Shown: piece by piece, positions 27,666 through 36,299 of the stretch
Position numbering within the stretch: the stretch's first letter is position 1
How the letters are laid out: each line of letters opens with the position of its first letter
Origin: Sphingobium sp. AP50
GTDB taxonomy: Bacteria; Pseudomonadota; Alphaproteobacteria; Sphingomonadales; Sphingomonadaceae
NCBI RefSeq assembly: GCF_900109095.1
Contig: NZ_FNYZ01000002.1
Coordinates: 248,001-312,000, forward strand
DNA length: 64,000 bases
Reading direction: 5' to 3'
Program-made: the position numbers and the translations under genes
The notes under the pieces: model-generated
Told to the model about the DNA's origin: nothing
Seen by the model: the letters and a program-made list of their open reading frames with translations, nothing else
Database searches by the model: none

Positions 27666-27991
27666 GCATCTCCCGATTTGGCGAGGCGATCCTGCAACGC
27701 TCTGTTTTCGGCTTCCAGTTGCGCCAGCCGTTCATGCAGCGGCCGGACCGCCTGTTCGATTTCTCGCTCGGTGAAGCGCGGCGTAATATGTTGCGGGCAA
27801 TTCCAGTCGAACGCCTCCAGCCGCAGCCGGAATATGCGTTCGGCCCGCGCCTTATACGCCTTGTCCATGACAAGATCGGTGAGCGCCGGATCAGCATCGA
27901 TTGCCAGCTTCTCGACATGGGTATAGATTTTCAGCCGCGCCCGCCGGGGATAATCCATCAGGATCAGGCAGGCCCGGTCGTTCGCGGCCAG
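27662..27991 (-). pseudogene. C-terminal fragment of a pyridoxamine 5'-phosphate oxidase-like protein
   Basis: [20 protein letters not shown] to EAFDWNCPQHITPRFTEREI, then a helical end, matches the C-terminal half of FMN-binding pyridoxamine phosphate oxidase-related proteins; the N-terminal half is absent. It is joined without a gap to a hydrolase fragment in another frame near 27991-27996. Its stop overlaps the DUF1348 start, preserving an ancestral gene order. Confidence 0.75.
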
Positions 27992-27995
27992 GCGG

Positions 27996-28229
27996 GACAT
28001 TGGTACGATAGTCATAGAAAAGGTCGAGCTGGATATCCTTGTTGCCCGGCCGGTCGAGCAAGGCCTGGTCCTGAACCCAGTGATCGGGGCTGATGCGCGA
28101 CACGTCCCGCACACCATCGGTATATTGGAATTTGGTGGCGTCGAGGCCGACGAGCCATGCCTGTGCGTCCCGATCCTTCGCCGATCCGCTCTTCCAATAA
28201 GCCTTGACCGTATCCCAGAAGGCGCCGAG
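27996..28229 (-). pseudogene. Internal/C-terminal fragment of an alpha/beta hydrolase
   Basis: [20 protein letters not shown], then [30 protein letters not shown] and FYDYRTNV matches the cap/C-terminal part of an epoxide hydrolase-like alpha/beta hydrolase. No nucleophile elbow or start codon is present. The frame differs from both the LysR piece upstream and the flavoprotein piece downstream. Confidence 0.7.
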
Positions 28230-28230
28230 T

Positions 28231-28434
28231 CCTTCCCTCTTCGGTCAGTTTCACCGAGCGCGTGGTCCGTGTCAGCAACCGCACGCCGATATCCTCCTCC
28301 AGCGAGGAGATCCCCCGCGCGACTGTCGGCGGGCTCATATGCAGTTGCCGCGCAGCTTCGGCAAAACCGCCGGTTTCCGCCACGCGGACGCATATCTTCA
28401 TGGCCTGCCAGCGGTCCAATGCTACACTCCGCAA
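28231..28434 (-). pseudogene. LysR family regulator, N-terminal HTH fragment
   Basis: MRSVALDRWQAMKICVRVAE, then TGGFAEAARQLHMSPPTVAR and LEEDIGVRLLTRTTRS is a LysR DNA-binding domain. It stops matching after VKLTEEGR (residue 68), where the sequence turns abruptly into hydrolase coding sequence in another frame. The effector-binding domain is absent, so only a chimeric product reaching 28012 could be made. Confidence 0.75.
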
Positions 28435-28544
28435 TTCACCTGTGATCGGAGATGTGCGCGGGATTCCATAGGCAGGTCAATCCGCAGTTAGGAATGCGCC
28501 GGCTTAGATCCGATCACCGACTGGGGCGTTATGCCCTGGCGCCA

Positions 28545-29339
28545 TCATGCCATCAGCCCATCAACATGCTGTCGGCTATCGCCGACGGACACAACCACAT
28601 CCGCCTGGGCAACCGCCTCCCCGATCAGGATCAGCGTCGGCCGATCTTGGGCAAAGGCTTCTACCACGATCGGCAGCAGGTCCAGCCGGGTGCGCAGCCG
28701 TTGTTCCTGCGGCAGCGATGCATCACAGGTCACCAGAACCGGCGTTGTTCCCGGCAGGCCAGCCGCGATGAGGGCGCGGCTGAGTTCGGGCGCGGCATCC
28801 CGCCCCATATAGATCGCAAGAGTGCAGGCGGGATCGGCCAGAGCCGCCCAGTCTAGATCCAGAGCCTGCCCGCGTCGGCTGTGCGCCGTGATGAACTGGA
28901 CGCGACGGGCGATGCCGCGCAGCGACAGGGACAGTCCGGCCGACGCAGCAACAGCGCTGGCCGCCGTAATGCCGGGGCAGATATGTACAGTCGCGCCGAT
29001 GGCACGCAAGGCGGTGATTTCCTCCGTCGCGCGGGCGAACATGGCGGGATCGCCACCCTTCAGCCGCACGACGCGCTTGCCCGCCAGGGCGGCGGCGACC
29101 AGCATCTGGTCGATCGTCTGCTGATCCTTCGAATGGCGCCCAGATCGCTTGCCGACGCTTATCTTTTCGACATGCGCGGGGATCAGATCAAGTATGCAGC
29201 TTCCCACCAGCGCGTCGTAGAAGATGATCTCGGCAGCCGCGATCAGCTTTTCAGCCTTGCGGGTCAGCAGGTCCGGGTCACCGGGACCAGCGCCCACCAG
29301 CCAGACTTCCCCCGGCGCAATAAGGTCATTCGGCTGCAT
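28545..29339 (-). CDS. cobA: Uroporphyrinogen-III C-methyltransferase
   Basis: The 264-residue protein has the SUMT pattern: VWLVGAGPGDPDLLT, VRLKGGDPAMFAR, ICPGITAASAVAAS and LAIYMG. It makes precorrin-2 for siroheme, the cofactor of nitrite reductase NirB encoded in the same unit. The start lies inside the end of nasA (14-bp overlap), so it is coupled to the nitrate operon and is its last gene. Also called cysG-A in enterobacteria. The oxidase/chelatase step is not encoded here. Confidence 0.93.
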   Translation of the reverse strand: MQPNDLIAPGEVWLVGAGPGDPDLLTRKAEKLIAAAEIIFYDALVGSCILDLIPAHVEKISVGKRSGRHSKDQQTIDQMLVAAALAGKRVVRLKGGDPAMFARATEEITALRAIGATVHICPGITAASAVAASAGLSLSLRGIARRVQFITAHSRRGQALDLDWAALADPACTLAIYMGRDAAPELSRALIAAGLPGTTPVLVTCDASLPQEQRLRTRLDLLPIVVEAFAQDRPTLILIGEAVAQADVVVSVGDSRQHVDGLMA

Positions 29340-31935
29340 GAAGCGTCTCCTGCATGCTTTGGGCAAGAATATTGGCGATGGCCGGACGGCACGATCCGCA
29401 ATTGGTGCCCGCGCCCAGCGCTTTGCCGACGGCGGGCACATCGACCAGTTGCTGGTCGCGGATGGCGGCGACGATCTGATTCAGGCCGATGTCGAAACAG
29501 ACACAGATGGTTGCGCCCTTGTCCGGCTGACTACCCGGGCCGCGCGCGGCGAGAACGGAGCCGCCGACATTGTCGGCCTCCAGCTGGCGGATCAGCCAGT
29601 CGCGTGACGGCAACAGGCCGGTGCGGGTGACGAACAGCACGCCGTTCAGCCTGCCGTCGCTGATCGTGGCAATACGGCAAGTACCGCGCGACATGTCCAT
29701 CGCCTCGACCCGGTCGCCCTTGGGCAGGAAAGCGTCGAGCCGGGCCGGATCGCCATTGCCCGCAAGCTCGTAAAGCGCGCCACCCGGCACGCTGATCTTC
29801 GTCGCCCACAGGCAGGGCAGCTTCACCGCATCCTGCCCGCGCAGGATCAGGAATCCCTTCCACTCGGTCGCGACCCGCTCGACGCTGGCGGGGGTCAATT
29901 TGAAGCCGGGCTGACCCGAATGGGGATCGACCAGCGGACGCGGCAGCAGGCCGGTGCGGCCGCCGCTCGACATCTGGTCGGTCCAGTGGATCGGCGTGAA
30001 GATTTCGCCCGGTCGCTGCCCTTCGCTCACGCTCACGCGGAAGATGCTGTTGCCCTGCGCGGTCCGGACGCGGGCGAGGTCGCGATCGGCTATGCCCAGT
30101 TCGACGGCATCAGCGGGATGGATTTCGACCAGCGGCTCTTCCCTGTGACGCGCCAGCTTGGGCGACAGGCCGGTGCGGCTCATCGTGTGCCACTGGTCGC
30201 GATAGCGACCGGTGTTGAGCGTCATCGGCCATAGTTTCAGCGGCGCCTGAATGTCCATCTGCTTCGTCAGCACCAGTCGCGCCTTTCCGTCCGGCGTGGG
30301 GAAGCGGCCATCGGCAAAAGGCCGGTCGCCCCAACGAAAGGGCTGCATTGCGTCATAGGCATCGTTGCCGATGGTCGCCTGCGCGCGCAGGTTCAGCACC
30401 CGCTGCCCGTCATTCTGATAGGCGGTCAGCCGTGCATGTTCACGCCAGATGTCGGCCGGCCGATCATAGGCGAAGGCATTGCGCCAACCCATGCGGCGCG
30501 CGACCTCCTTGACGATCCACCAGTCGGGCTTGGCCTCGCCCGGCAGCGCCAGAAAGGGGCGCTGCCGGCTGACCGTGCGGTCGCTGTTGGTGACGGTGCC
30601 GTCCTTCTCGCCCCATCCGGCGGCGGGCAGGCGGACATGGGCATGGGTGCTGCTGTCGGTGTCGGCCATGATGTCCGACACGACGAGGAAGGGGATCGAC
30701 TCCAGCGCCTCGCGCACGCGGCCTGCATCCGGCAAAGAAACCGCGGGGTTGGTCGCCATGATCCACAGCGCCTTGATCCGCCCTTCGCTGATCGCGCGGA
30801 ACAGGTCGACCGCCTTCAGCCCCGGCCTGGTGGCCATGGTCGGCGCGGCCCAGAAACGACCAACACGCGCGACATTGTCCGGCGCGAAGTCCATATGCGC
30901 AGCGAGCGTCGAAGCAAGGCCGCCGACCTCTCGCCCGCCCATGGCGTTGGGCTGGCCGGTGATCGAGAAAGGCGCCGCGCCCGGTTTGCCGATGCGACCG
31001 GTGGCGAGATGGACATTGATGATCGCATTGACCTGATCGGTGCCGCGGATCGACTGATTGATCCCCTGGCTGAACAGGGTGACGGTGCGCGGGGTGGCGG
31101 CGAACAGTTCGAAAAACTGCTTCAGCAACGCCGGTTCGATGTCGCAGGTCGCGGCTGTGCTCCACAGATCATGACCAGTCCGGATATGGGCCCAGAAGCC
31201 CTCCGGCGCGGTGACATGATCGGCCAGCCAGGCGGGATCGGTGATCCCTTCCTGATCACACCAAGCCAGCAGCCCGTTCATCAACGCGACGTCGGTGCCG
31301 GGCTTTAGCGCGAGATGCAGGTCCGCGCCCTCGCAGGTTTCGGTGCGGCGCGGGTCGATGACGACCAGTTTCGTCCCGCGTGCAGCGCGGGCGGCCTGAA
31401 TCCGCTGATAGACGATCGGGTGGCACCAGGCGGTGTTGGAGCCGACCAGCACGATCAGGTCCGCTTCCTCCAGATCGCCATAGGTGGCAGGCACGATGTC
31501 CTCGCCAAAGGCCCGGTTATGCCCGGCGACTGCGCTCGACATACAAAGGCGCGAATTGGTGTCGATGTTCGCCGAGCCGATGAAGCCCTTCATCAGCTTG
31601 TTGGCGACATAATAATCTTCGGTCATCAACTGGCCGGAGACATAGAAGGCGACGCTGTCGGGGCCGTGGCGGTCGATCGTCTCGCGGAATTTCTTCGCGA
31701 CCAGATCCAGCGCCTTGTCCCAACCGGCGCGCTTGGGGCCGATCATCGGGTGCAGCAGCCGGCCGGTCAGGCCGACGGTTTCGCCCAGATGCGTGCCCTT
31801 GGAACAGAGGCGTCCGCCATTGGCCGGATGCGCCTCGTCGCCCTTGATGACGACCGATCGCGGTCCGGTCGGCGTGGCGGAAATGCCGCAGCCGACGCCG
31901 CAATAGGCGCAGGTGGTGCGGACCGCCTGCCCCAT
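29326..31935 (-). CDS. nasA: Assimilatory nitrate reductase, catalytic subunit
   Basis: The 869-residue molybdoenzyme has an N-terminal [4Fe-4S] motif (TCAYCGVGCG, with LCSKG), the molybdopterin domain (LVGSNTAWCHP), FSQGINQSIRG, and a C-terminal BFD-like [2Fe-2S] domain (CVCFDIG, NCGSCRPAIANIL). It reduces nitrate to nitrite with reductant passed through the iron-sulphur clusters. There is no signal peptide, as expected for the cytosolic assimilatory enzyme. Its start overlaps the nirD stop (TGATG). Confidence 0.96.
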   Translation of the reverse strand: MGQAVRTTCAYCGVGCGISATPTGPRSVVIKGDEAHPANGGRLCSKGTHLGETVGLTGRLLHPMIGPKRAGWDKALDLVAKKFRETIDRHGPDSVAFYVSGQLMTEDYYVANKLMKGFIGSANIDTNSRLCMSSAVAGHNRAFGEDIVPATYGDLEEADLIVLVGSNTAWCHPIVYQRIQAARAARGTKLVVIDPRRTETCEGADLHLALKPGTDVALMNGLLAWCDQEGITDPAWLADHVTAPEGFWAHIRTGHDLWSTAATCDIEPALLKQFFELFAATPRTVTLFSQGINQSIRGTDQVNAIINVHLATGRIGKPGAAPFSITGQPNAMGGREVGGLASTLAAHMDFAPDNVARVGRFWAAPTMATRPGLKAVDLFRAISEGRIKALWIMATNPAVSLPDAGRVREALESIPFLVVSDIMADTDSSTHAHVRLPAAGWGEKDGTVTNSDRTVSRQRPFLALPGEAKPDWWIVKEVARRMGWRNAFAYDRPADIWREHARLTAYQNDGQRVLNLRAQATIGNDAYDAMQPFRWGDRPFADGRFPTPDGKARLVLTKQMDIQAPLKLWPMTLNTGRYRDQWHTMSRTGLSPKLARHREEPLVEIHPADAVELGIADRDLARVRTAQGNSIFRVSVSEGQRPGEIFTPIHWTDQMSSGGRTGLLPRPLVDPHSGQPGFKLTPASVERVATEWKGFLILRGQDAVKLPCLWATKISVPGGALYELAGNGDPARLDAFLPKGDRVEAMDMSRGTCRIATISDGRLNGVLFVTRTGLLPSRDWLIRQLEADNVGGSVLAARGPGSQPDKGATICVCFDIGLNQIVAAIRDQQLVDVPAVGKALGAGTNCGSCRPAIANILAQSMQETLHAAE

Positions 31936-32270
31936 CAGGCCGCCACCTGCATCGCGACCGGCCGCGCAATCAGGATGCGCTCACCATCCATCCGCACCGC
32001 GATGGTCGGCGTGCACCCCTCATCCGCGCCCTGCGCCTCACCCGTCTTCAGGGCGATGTTCCAGTTATGCAGCGGGCAGGCGACGCTATGGCCATGGACG
32101 ATGCCCTGGCTCAGCGGCCCCTTCTTGTGCGGACATTCATTGACCAGCGCGAAGACATGATCATCGCCGGTGCGGAACACTGCGATTTCCTTCTCCCCGG
32201 CAATCTGTACCGTGCGGGCGCCGCGCTGGGGAATGTCGGCCAGCGTTCCGATGTCGATCCAGTCGGTCAT
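31935..32270 (-). CDS. nirD: Nitrite reductase (NADH) small subunit
   Basis: The 111-residue Rieske-type protein has CPHKKGPLSQG and CPLHNWNI, the paired Cys-X-His motifs of a [2Fe-2S] Rieske centre. NirD is the small partner of NirB. Start MTDWIDIGTLAD at 32270 is chosen; upstream in-frame codons overlap the nirB end and are not conserved. Five bp separate it from nirB. Confidence 0.95.
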   Translation of the reverse strand: MTDWIDIGTLADIPQRGARTVQIAGEKEIAVFRTGDDHVFALVNECPHKKGPLSQGIVHGHSVACPLHNWNIALKTGEAQGADEGCTPTIAVRMDGERILIARPVAMQVAA

Positions 32271-32275
32271 GAATG

Positions 32276-34798
32276 TCACTCCGCAGCGATGGCGATAGGG
32301 GCGAGCGGCTGGTGCAGTTCGGCCTGCGCGCCGGCGGCACGCTCTGCCCATGGGTCTTCTTGAGAGAAGCTCTGCGAATAGAGGAAGCGAGCGCGCAGCG
32401 CTTCACGGCCTGCATCGTCCTCCACGATCCGCTGCTTGATATAGTCGACGCCGACCCGCTCGATCCACGGCGCGGTCCGCTCCAGATAGCGGGCCTCTTC
32501 CCGATAAAGCTGGGTGAAGGCGGCGCAATAATCCATCGCCTCCTGCTCGGTCGCGACCTTGCACAGCAGGTCGGTGGCGCGGACATGAATGCCGCCATTG
32601 CCGCCGACATGCAGTTCATAGCCGGAGTCCACGCAGACCACGCCGAAATCCTTGATCGTCGCTTCGGCACAGTTGCGGGGGCAGCCCGACACCGCGATCT
32701 TGAACTTGTGGGGCATCCACGATCCCCAGGTCATCCGCTCGATCTTGACGCCCAGGCCGGTGGAATCCTGCGTGCCGAAGCGGCACCATTCGGAACCGAC
32801 ACAGGTCTTCACCGTGCGCAACGACTTGCCATAGGCATGGCCCGACACCATGCCCGCGGCATTGAGATCAGCCCAGACGGCGGGCAGGTCTTCCTTCCTT
32901 ATGCCGAAGATGTCGAGACGCTGGCCGCCCGTTACCTTCACCATCGGCGCGTTGAACTTCTCGACCACATCGGCGATCGCCCGCAATTCACGCGGGTTGG
33001 TCAGGCCACCCCACATGCGCGGAACGACGGAATAGGTGCCGTCCTTCTGAATGTTGGCATGCATGCGTTCATTGACGAAGCGGCTTTGCTGGTCATCGAC
33101 ATAGTCGCCGGGCAGCGCGCAGAGCAGATAATAGTTGAGCGCAGGACGGCAGGACGAACAGCCGTCCGGGGTCGACCAGTGCAGCAACTGCATCACTTCG
33201 GGGATGGAGCGCATATTCTGCGCCACGATCTCGCGACGAACATCGTCATGGGTGAAGCTGGTGCATTTGCACATCGTCTTGGGGCCGGACTTCACATCAT
33301 CGCCCAGCACCACCGCCAGCAGATTTTCGACCAGACCGGTGCAGCTGCCGCAGCTTGCCGACGCCTTGCAGGTCGCGCGCACCGCATCGAGGCTGCAATT
33401 GCCTGCTGCAATGCAGGACACGACCTGCCCCTTGCTGACGCCGTTGCAGCCGCAAATCTCGGCATCGTCCGAGAGCGCCGCAACGGCCGCCTTAGGGTCC
33501 AGCGCGCCTCCTCCCGAGGCGAAGGCCTGACCGAAGATCAGCAGGTCGCGAATGTCGGCAACATCCTCTTCGCGCCTGAGCATGTCGAAATACCAGCCGC
33601 CATCGACGGTATCGCCATAGAGAACCGCGCCGACGATCCTGTCGTCCTTGACGATGACGCGCTTGTAGACGCCGCGCGATGCGTCGCGCAGGACGATATC
33701 CTCGCAGCCTTCGCCACCAGAGAAATCACCGGCCGAGAAGACGTCCAGCCCCGCGACCTTGAGCTTGGTCGACGTCACCGAACCCTTATAGCCACTATGC
33801 TGGTCGGTCAGACCGTCGGCCAGGCTGCGGCACATGTCCCACAGCGGCGCGACCAGGCCATAGACATTGCCGTCATGCTCGACACATTCGCCGACCGCCA
33901 GAACATCGGGATCGCTCGTCACCATATGATCGTCGACCCTGATGCCGCGATTGACCTCAAGGCCCGCCTCACGCGCCAGCCCGGTCGCCGGGCGAATGCC
34001 CACCGCCATGACGACGAGGCTGGCCGGGATTTCGCGACCGTCCTTCAGGCGGACGCCCTCGACCTTGCCGTCGCCATAAATGGCTTCGGTGTTGGCGCCG
34101 GTCAGGATGGTCTGACCCCGCCCTTCCAGCGCGCTCTTGAGCAGCCAGCCCGCCGCTTCGTCGAGTTGCCGCTCCATCAGCGTGTCCATCAGGTGGATGA
34201 CCGTCACCTTCATGCCGCGCAGGGTCAGGCCATGCGCCGCTTCCAGCCCCAGCAAGCCGCCGCCGATCACCACCGCGCTGCCTCCGCCAGCCGCTTCGCC
34301 GGCTTTCGCCGCCGCCAGCATGGTGTCGACATCCTTCATGTCGCGGAAGCTGATGACACCGGGCAGATCCTTGCCCGGCACCGGGATGATGAACGGGTCG
34401 GAGCCGGTCGCGATCAGCAGCTTGTCATAATGAACCGTGCGACCGCTCTGTGCTGTTACGCGCTTGGCATCGCGATCGATCCCCGTCACCGGATCACCAG
34501 CAATCAGGTCTATGCCATTATCGTCATACCAGGCGCGGTCGTTGATGACGATCTGCTCGAACGTCTTCTCCCCCGCCAGCACCGGCGACAGCATGATGCG
34601 GTTATAGTTCACATAAGGCTCGGCACCGAAGATGGTGACGCGATAGCGTCCCGCATCCCGCGCCAGCAGTTCTTCGACCGCGCGGCACCCGGCCATGCCA
34701 TTGCCCACGACCACTAGATGTTCCCGTACATCGTCGGCGGGGACGAGGATATCCTCGTCGCTCTCTGCCGCCGGTGCCAATCCGTCCTGAAATTCCAT
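32276..34798 (-). CDS. nirB: Nitrite reductase (NADH) large subunit
   Basis: The 840-residue protein has an FAD/NAD-binding part (VVVGNGMAGCRAVEEL, VIGGGLLGLEAAHGL), two BFD-like cysteine segments (CGCNGVSKG, CGSCTGLVE, then CKCTSF and SSCRPALNYY), and the C-terminal siroheme/[4Fe-4S] domain (TCVGSEWCRFGTQDS, VSGCPRNCAEA). It reduces nitrite to ammonium in six electrons. Start at 34798 (MEFQDGLAPA) is taken rather than codons lying in the attenuator. It heads nirB-nirD-nasA-cobA. Confidence 0.97.
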   Translation of the reverse strand: MEFQDGLAPAAESDEDILVPADDVREHLVVVGNGMAGCRAVEELLARDAGRYRVTIFGAEPYVNYNRIMLSPVLAGEKTFEQIVINDRAWYDDNGIDLIAGDPVTGIDRDAKRVTAQSGRTVHYDKLLIATGSDPFIIPVPGKDLPGVISFRDMKDVDTMLAAAKAGEAAGGGSAVVIGGGLLGLEAAHGLTLRGMKVTVIHLMDTLMERQLDEAAGWLLKSALEGRGQTILTGANTEAIYGDGKVEGVRLKDGREIPASLVVMAVGIRPATGLAREAGLEVNRGIRVDDHMVTSDPDVLAVGECVEHDGNVYGLVAPLWDMCRSLADGLTDQHSGYKGSVTSTKLKVAGLDVFSAGDFSGGEGCEDIVLRDASRGVYKRVIVKDDRIVGAVLYGDTVDGGWYFDMLRREEDVADIRDLLIFGQAFASGGGALDPKAAVAALSDDAEICGCNGVSKGQVVSCIAAGNCSLDAVRATCKASASCGSCTGLVENLLAVVLGDDVKSGPKTMCKCTSFTHDDVRREIVAQNMRSIPEVMQLLHWSTPDGCSSCRPALNYYLLCALPGDYVDDQQSRFVNERMHANIQKDGTYSVVPRMWGGLTNPRELRAIADVVEKFNAPMVKVTGGQRLDIFGIRKEDLPAVWADLNAAGMVSGHAYGKSLRTVKTCVGSEWCRFGTQDSTGLGVKIERMTWGSWMPHKFKIAVSGCPRNCAEATIKDFGVVCVDSGYELHVGGNGGIHVRATDLLCKVATEQEAMDYCAAFTQLYREEARYLERTAPWIERVGVDYIKQRIVEDDAGREALRARFLYSQSFSQEDPWAERAAGAQAELHQPLAPIAIAAE

Positions 34799-34820
34799 CC
34801 CCGTGACTCCAGAAAAGAAA

Positions 34821-34878
34821 AAAGCCGCCATCCTGACCCCCGGAGCTTTTCGCTTCCGAGAGTCAGGATGGCGGCTTT
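34821..34878 (-). terminator. Attenuator terminator upstream of nirB
   Basis: On the minus strand, AAAGCCGCCATCCTGAC (34878 down to 34862) pairs perfectly over 17 bp with GTCAGGATGGCGGCTTT (34837 down to 34821), followed by a run of T residues. It ends about 20 bp before the nirB start codon, so it would stop transcription unless antitermination occurs. Two hexaloop hairpins lie just upstream of it (see next entry). Confidence 0.92.
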
Positions 34879-34898
34879 GCCATCATATCGCGCCTTGC

Positions 34899-34950
34899 CG
34901 GTTCTACCCTGAACCGCCGCGGCTATGTGAAGAAGGACATCCTTGTCCCT
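34899..34950 (-). promoter_or_regulatory. ANTAR-type two-hexaloop RNA motif before nirB
   Basis: Two hairpins with six-base loops stand on the minus-strand transcript. P1 has stem AGGGAC/GTCCTT and loop AAGGAU (34933-34950). P2 has stem CGGTTC/GAACCG and loop AGGGUA (34899-34916). Each loop has A at position 1 and G at position 4, the known ANTAR recognition pattern. The motif precedes a strong terminator and the operon encodes nitrite and nitrate reductases. The NasT homologue encoded 4 kb away is the expected ligand. Confidence 0.88.
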
Positions 34951-35011
34951 TGCAGTGCAGCATATGCGGATTCGCCTGACGGCTCAAGCGAATCCTTGAT
35001 AGGCTTTTCAA

Positions 35012-36220
35012 TCAGATGGCCCAGTCGGCCTGAAACCACAGCTTGTCGGTGTCGGTGGCCATCGCCCTGGCATCATAATGGGCATAGCGGACAGACAGCA
35101 TCGTCTTCTTCACTTTCGCGGACGCAAGAAGATCGATCTCATCGCCATAATGCTGGTCCAGCCGATCGCTGTCGAACCGATGCCAGCTAGCCGACAACGC
35201 CACGCCCGACAGCGCCCCCCATTGCTTCCAACCATAGCCGCCGCCGACATAGAGATCGCGAATGCCATTGGCCGGCGTGGTCAGGAATTTGTCGGCCCAG
35301 CCCTGAAATTTGAAATTGGTACCCAATGGCGTCTGAAAGCTGGTGAAAGCCGCCCCACTGCTGGCGCCCAGCACTTCATAGCCGCCATTCAGCTTCCATC
35401 CCTTCACATCCAGCGTGCCGTCCGCCAGCCAATAGTCGGCGCTGTAGGCGTTGGGATTGCGGTGATAGTCCGACTGACGGGCATAACTGAGCTGATAGCT
35501 AAACTTCGCCGCCTTCGACAACGGATGCGCTCCCGCCATCCGCACGCCATAGGTCTGGCTGGACAGGCGAAACGCCTGCACCGCCGTTTCATCCTGATCG
35601 ACGAGATAGGCAAAGCCGGTCAGCGTACCGACGGGTGTAGCATAGGAGAGGTTGGCGAAAATATTGTCGCCGCTCACCGCCTGTTGCCGCGCGCCCTTGC
35701 CCTGAAAACCCCAGATCGTCCGGACCGACCAGGCATAGGCTACATCTAGCTTCAGCCCTTTGGCCGGGGTGATTTCGGCACGCACCGCGTCGAAGGTCTG
35801 GCCATTGTCGCGAAAGGCCACATTGCCCACGAACCGCTCGTCATCCAGCGCGATCTTCTGCCGACCACCGGTCAGGGTGAAGGCTTTGGCCTTATATTGC
35901 AGCTGCGCGATATAGAGGGCGACATTTTCAGGATCGGCCACGATCGGCCGGGTCGCCGCACCATTTACGCCGTCATAATGTTTGTCGACCAGCGCCAGCG
36001 TCCCCTGCCCTACGATCGTCGCCGACAGCGCGCCGCTGCTGGCCGTCAGTCCGGCGCGGGCGCGAACGGTCAGCGCGTCGGCCTTTTCCTCCGGCAATCC
36101 TTCCTGATCGGCATGTTCGTAGCGCAGCCTTGCTTCGGCAATGGGCTTCAGGCTGATGGTCTGAGCGCAAGCCGGCCCTGCGGCGGCCAGCATAGCCGCC
36201 GATGCGAGAAGATATTTCAT
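35012..36220 (-). CDS. Outer-membrane porin, alginate-export-like, in the nitrate cluster
   Basis: The 402-residue protein has a signal peptide (MKYLLASAAMLAAAGPACAQ), then repeated amphipathic beta-strand patterns and a terminal aromatic sequence (DTDKLWFQADWAI) suitable for BAM insertion. The LTGGRQKIALDDERFVG and GVAFRDNGQTFDAV-like segments resemble alginate export family (AlgE-like) porins. It sits between the nitrate transporter and nirB, in the same direction, so a role in outer-membrane nitrate entry is likely but inferred. A start at 36220 follows from the signal peptide. Confidence 0.8.
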   Translation of the reverse strand: MKYLLASAAMLAAAGPACAQTISLKPIAEARLRYEHADQEGLPEEKADALTVRARAGLTASSGALSATIVGQGTLALVDKHYDGVNGAATRPIVADPENVALYIAQLQYKAKAFTLTGGRQKIALDDERFVGNVAFRDNGQTFDAVRAEITPAKGLKLDVAYAWSVRTIWGFQGKGARQQAVSGDNIFANLSYATPVGTLTGFAYLVDQDETAVQAFRLSSQTYGVRMAGAHPLSKAAKFSYQLSYARQSDYHRNPNAYSADYWLADGTLDVKGWKLNGGYEVLGASSGAAFTSFQTPLGTNFKFQGWADKFLTTPANGIRDLYVGGGYGWKQWGALSGVALSASWHRFDSDRLDQHYGDEIDLLASAKVKKTMLSVRYAHYDARAMATDTDKLWFQADWAI

Positions 36221-36299
36221 GGAAAGCACGTCCCCCCTCGGACGAGATAGATGCGACCCGAATGGGGCGGCGGTCATTGCCGCCGCCCTCCTCTCCGGA

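Noticed and set aside
28012..28434. Functional short LysR regulator
   Set aside because: Similarity ends at residue 68 and the rest is read in the wrong frame through hydrolase sequence; no effector domain.
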